Source of the DNA: Woeseiaceae bacterium
GTDB lineage: Bacteria; Pseudomonadota; Gammaproteobacteria; Steroidobacterales; Woeseiaceae
NCBI GenBank assembly: GCA_022866645.1
Contig: JALHUQ010000441.1
Span: 1 to 15,594, forward strand
Direction: 5' to 3'
Length of the DNA stretch: 15,594 nt
The translations under genes were made by a program, and so were the position numbers. Positions 14,997-15,594 of this stretch are shown here, in pieces. The notes under the pieces are model-generated. The model worked only from the letters and a program-made list of their open reading frames with translations. It was not told where the DNA came from and made no database searches. Positions within the stretch are counted from its first letter, which is position 1. Every line of letters begins with the position of its first letter.

Positions 14997-15343
14997 TCCA
15001 GCGCCCCTTTCTTCCATTCGTAAATAAAGCCTACGACCAGAATGGCCAGAAACAACGCCATCGCGAGCAGACCGAAACGTCCGATGGTGTCCAGAGAGAC
15101 GGCCCACGGAAAAAGAAACGCAATCTCGAGATCAAAAATGATGAACAGGATGGCGACCAGGTAATAACGCACATCAAATTTCATGCGTGAATCGTCGAAG
15201 GCCTCGAAACCGCATTCGTAGGGAGACAGTTTCTCGTCGTCCTTCTGTCCGCTACCGATCAAAAATCCGAGCCCGAGCAACAGCAGGCCGATTCCAGTGG
15301 CTATGCCCAGGAAAATCAGGATTGGAAGATATTCTTGCAACAT
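14987..15343 (-). CDS. nuoA: NADH-quinone oxidoreductase subunit A
   Basis: Small membrane subunit of complex I (ND3 homologue), 118 aa with three membrane helices (about residues 7-30, 58-80 and 88-110). The long loop after the first helix carries the conserved SPYECGFEAFDDSRMKFDVR. Its cysteine (in YECGFE) corresponds to the ND3 loop cysteine exposed when mitochondrial complex I deactivates. The second helix has the acidic IIFDLEIAFLFPW motif. It is the first gene of the operon. AAGG lies about 12 nt before the ATG, a weak ribosome binding site. Confidence 0.96.
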   Translation of the reverse strand: MLQEYLPILIFLGIATGIGLLLLGLGFLIGSGQKDDEKLSPYECGFEAFDDSRMKFDVRYYLVAILFIIFDLEIAFLFPWAVSLDTIGRFGLLAMALFLAILVVGFIYEWKKGALEWD

Positions 15344-15373
15344 TATTGTTTGTATTGCCTTACGGGTGTCGCG

Positions 15374-15396
15374 GCTGATATTGCTCTCAAATCAGC
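15374..15396. repeat. Inverted repeat in nuoA leader
   Basis: GCTGAT (15374-15379) and ATCAGC (15391-15396) are exact inverted repeats around 11 nt. Allowing one bulged base, the stem extends by three GC pairs on the outer side, to nine pairs in total. A further ATCAGC at 15407-15412 repeats the half-site 16 bp away, overlapping the extended -10. No T-run follows, so it is not a terminator. It could be an operator half-site array or a leader hairpin just downstream of the transcription start. Confidence 0.4.
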
Positions 15397-15421
15397 GCGG
15401 CATTGTATCAGCCTATGCCGC
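15397..15421 (-). promoter_or_regulatory. nuo promoter: extended -10 inside a T-N11-A dyad
   Basis: On the minus strand TGATACAAT (15410-15402) is an extended -10: TGn followed by a hexamer matching TATAAT at five of six positions. No good -35 is visible 16-18 nt upstream, which is usual for extended -10 promoters and also suggests activator dependence. A perfect 7-bp dyad, GCGGCAT (15397-15403) and ATGCCGC (15415-15421), brackets it with an 11-nt spacer. This fits the T-N11-A form of LysR-type binding sites and would place a regulator directly over the -10. Transcription would start near 15395, giving a leader of about 50 nt. Confidence 0.45.
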
Positions 15422-15466
15422 GTCGAATACACCCCTTTCGGCGTATGGAAAATTTGTAACTCGCAC

Positions 15467-15507
15467 AAAAAAAACCGGCCTGAAACACCTTGAGTGCTCG
15501 CAGGCCG
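15467..15507 (-). terminator. Intrinsic terminator after tRNA-Leu
   Basis: On the minus strand CGGCCTG (15507-15501) pairs with CAGGCCG (15482-15476) around an 18-nt loop that can itself pair partly (GCAC with GTGT). An eight-T run follows (15474-15467). It starts 12 nt after the CCA end of tRNA-Leu, so it should separate that transcript from the nuo operon and force nuo to use its own promoter at about 15402-15410. Confidence 0.82.
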
Positions 15508-15518
15508 ATCGTATTATT

Positions 15519-15594
15519 TGGTGCTCTGGGCGAGACTCGAACTCGCACGGCTTGCGCCACTGCCCCCTCAAGACAGCGTGTCTACCAATTCCAC
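15519..15594 (-). tRNA. leuU: tRNA-Leu (anticodon GAG), 5' end cut by window
   Basis: The minus strand from the window edge begins inside the gene with the D-arm (GTGGAATTGGTAGACAC). It continues through an anticodon arm CTGTC-TTGAGGG-GGCAG with anticodon GAG, a long leucine-type variable arm (TGGCGCAAGCCGT), a T-arm GCGAG-TTCGAGT-CTCGC, the 3' acceptor CCAGAGC, discriminator A and an encoded CCA. The long variable arm and the A discriminator fit tRNA-Leu. About nine bases (5' acceptor strand plus two) are missing beyond the right edge. The symbol leuU is used by analogy with the E. coli GAG isoacceptor. In many proteobacteria this tRNA follows secG, which may lie just outside. Confidence 0.93.

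Noticed and set aside
1073..15343. Frameshift, truncation or missing subunit in the nuo operon
   Set aside because: All 14 subunits are full length in the expected order, with the Fe-S, FMN and key proton-channel residues that I checked present.
1..15594. CRISPR array, transposase, integrase, toxin-antitoxin or novel defence system
   Set aside because: No regularly spaced repeats and no recognisable mobile-element or defence protein in any frame. The only accessory-looking DNA is the left ~900 bp described above.

Overview
The window is almost entirely one complete, co-directional respiratory complex I operon (nuoA to nuoN, 14 genes, all on the minus strand, from 15343 down to 1073). Two tRNA genes bracket it on the same strand: a partial tRNA-Leu(GAG) at the right edge and an initiator tRNA-fMet after nuoN. 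A small accessory zone follows at the left edge. The separate nuoC and nuoD genes (not the enteric nuoCD fusion), the short NuoG, encoded CCA ends on both tRNAs and mid-to-high GC by eye suggest a non-enteric gammaproteobacterium, possibly marine. This is an inference; no phylogenetic marker search was possible.

Layout, reading the minus strand from right to left. tRNA-Leu(GAG) (its first ~9 nt lie outside the window) is followed by an intrinsic terminator (15467-15507). Next is a ~120-bp promoter region with an extended -10 and a 25-bp dyad, then nuoA-B-C-D-E-F-G-H-I-J-K-L-M-N. Junctions are either overlaps of 1 to about 10 nt or gaps of 1 to about 17 nt, so the genes are probably one transcription unit with extensive translational coupling. 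No terminator is visible between nuoN and tRNA-fMet. A plausible dedicated tRNA promoter sits in that 46-bp gap, and a strong bidirectional terminator (904-938) closes the unit.

The products form the whole NADH:quinone oxidoreductase. NuoE, F and G are the NADH-oxidising, FMN and Fe-S input module. NuoB, C, D and I are the connecting arm with clusters N2, N6a and N6b and the quinone site. NuoA, H, J, K, L, M and N are the proton-pumping membrane arm. All cofactor cysteines and key charged membrane residues that I checked are present, so the enzyme looks intact.

The left 1 kb holds the only unusual material: a copy of the tRNA-fMet 3' end that is interrupted in the T-loop by a ~72-bp hairpin-rich segment and is followed by its own terminator, a 10-bp perfect inverted repeat, and one uncharacterised single-pass membrane protein gene (141-620). 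I found no CRISPR array, transposase, toxin-antitoxin pair or obvious novel defence system. The best leads are the interrupted tRNA remnant, the T1/T72 mismatch in the initiator tRNA, and the operator-like dyad over the nuo promoter.
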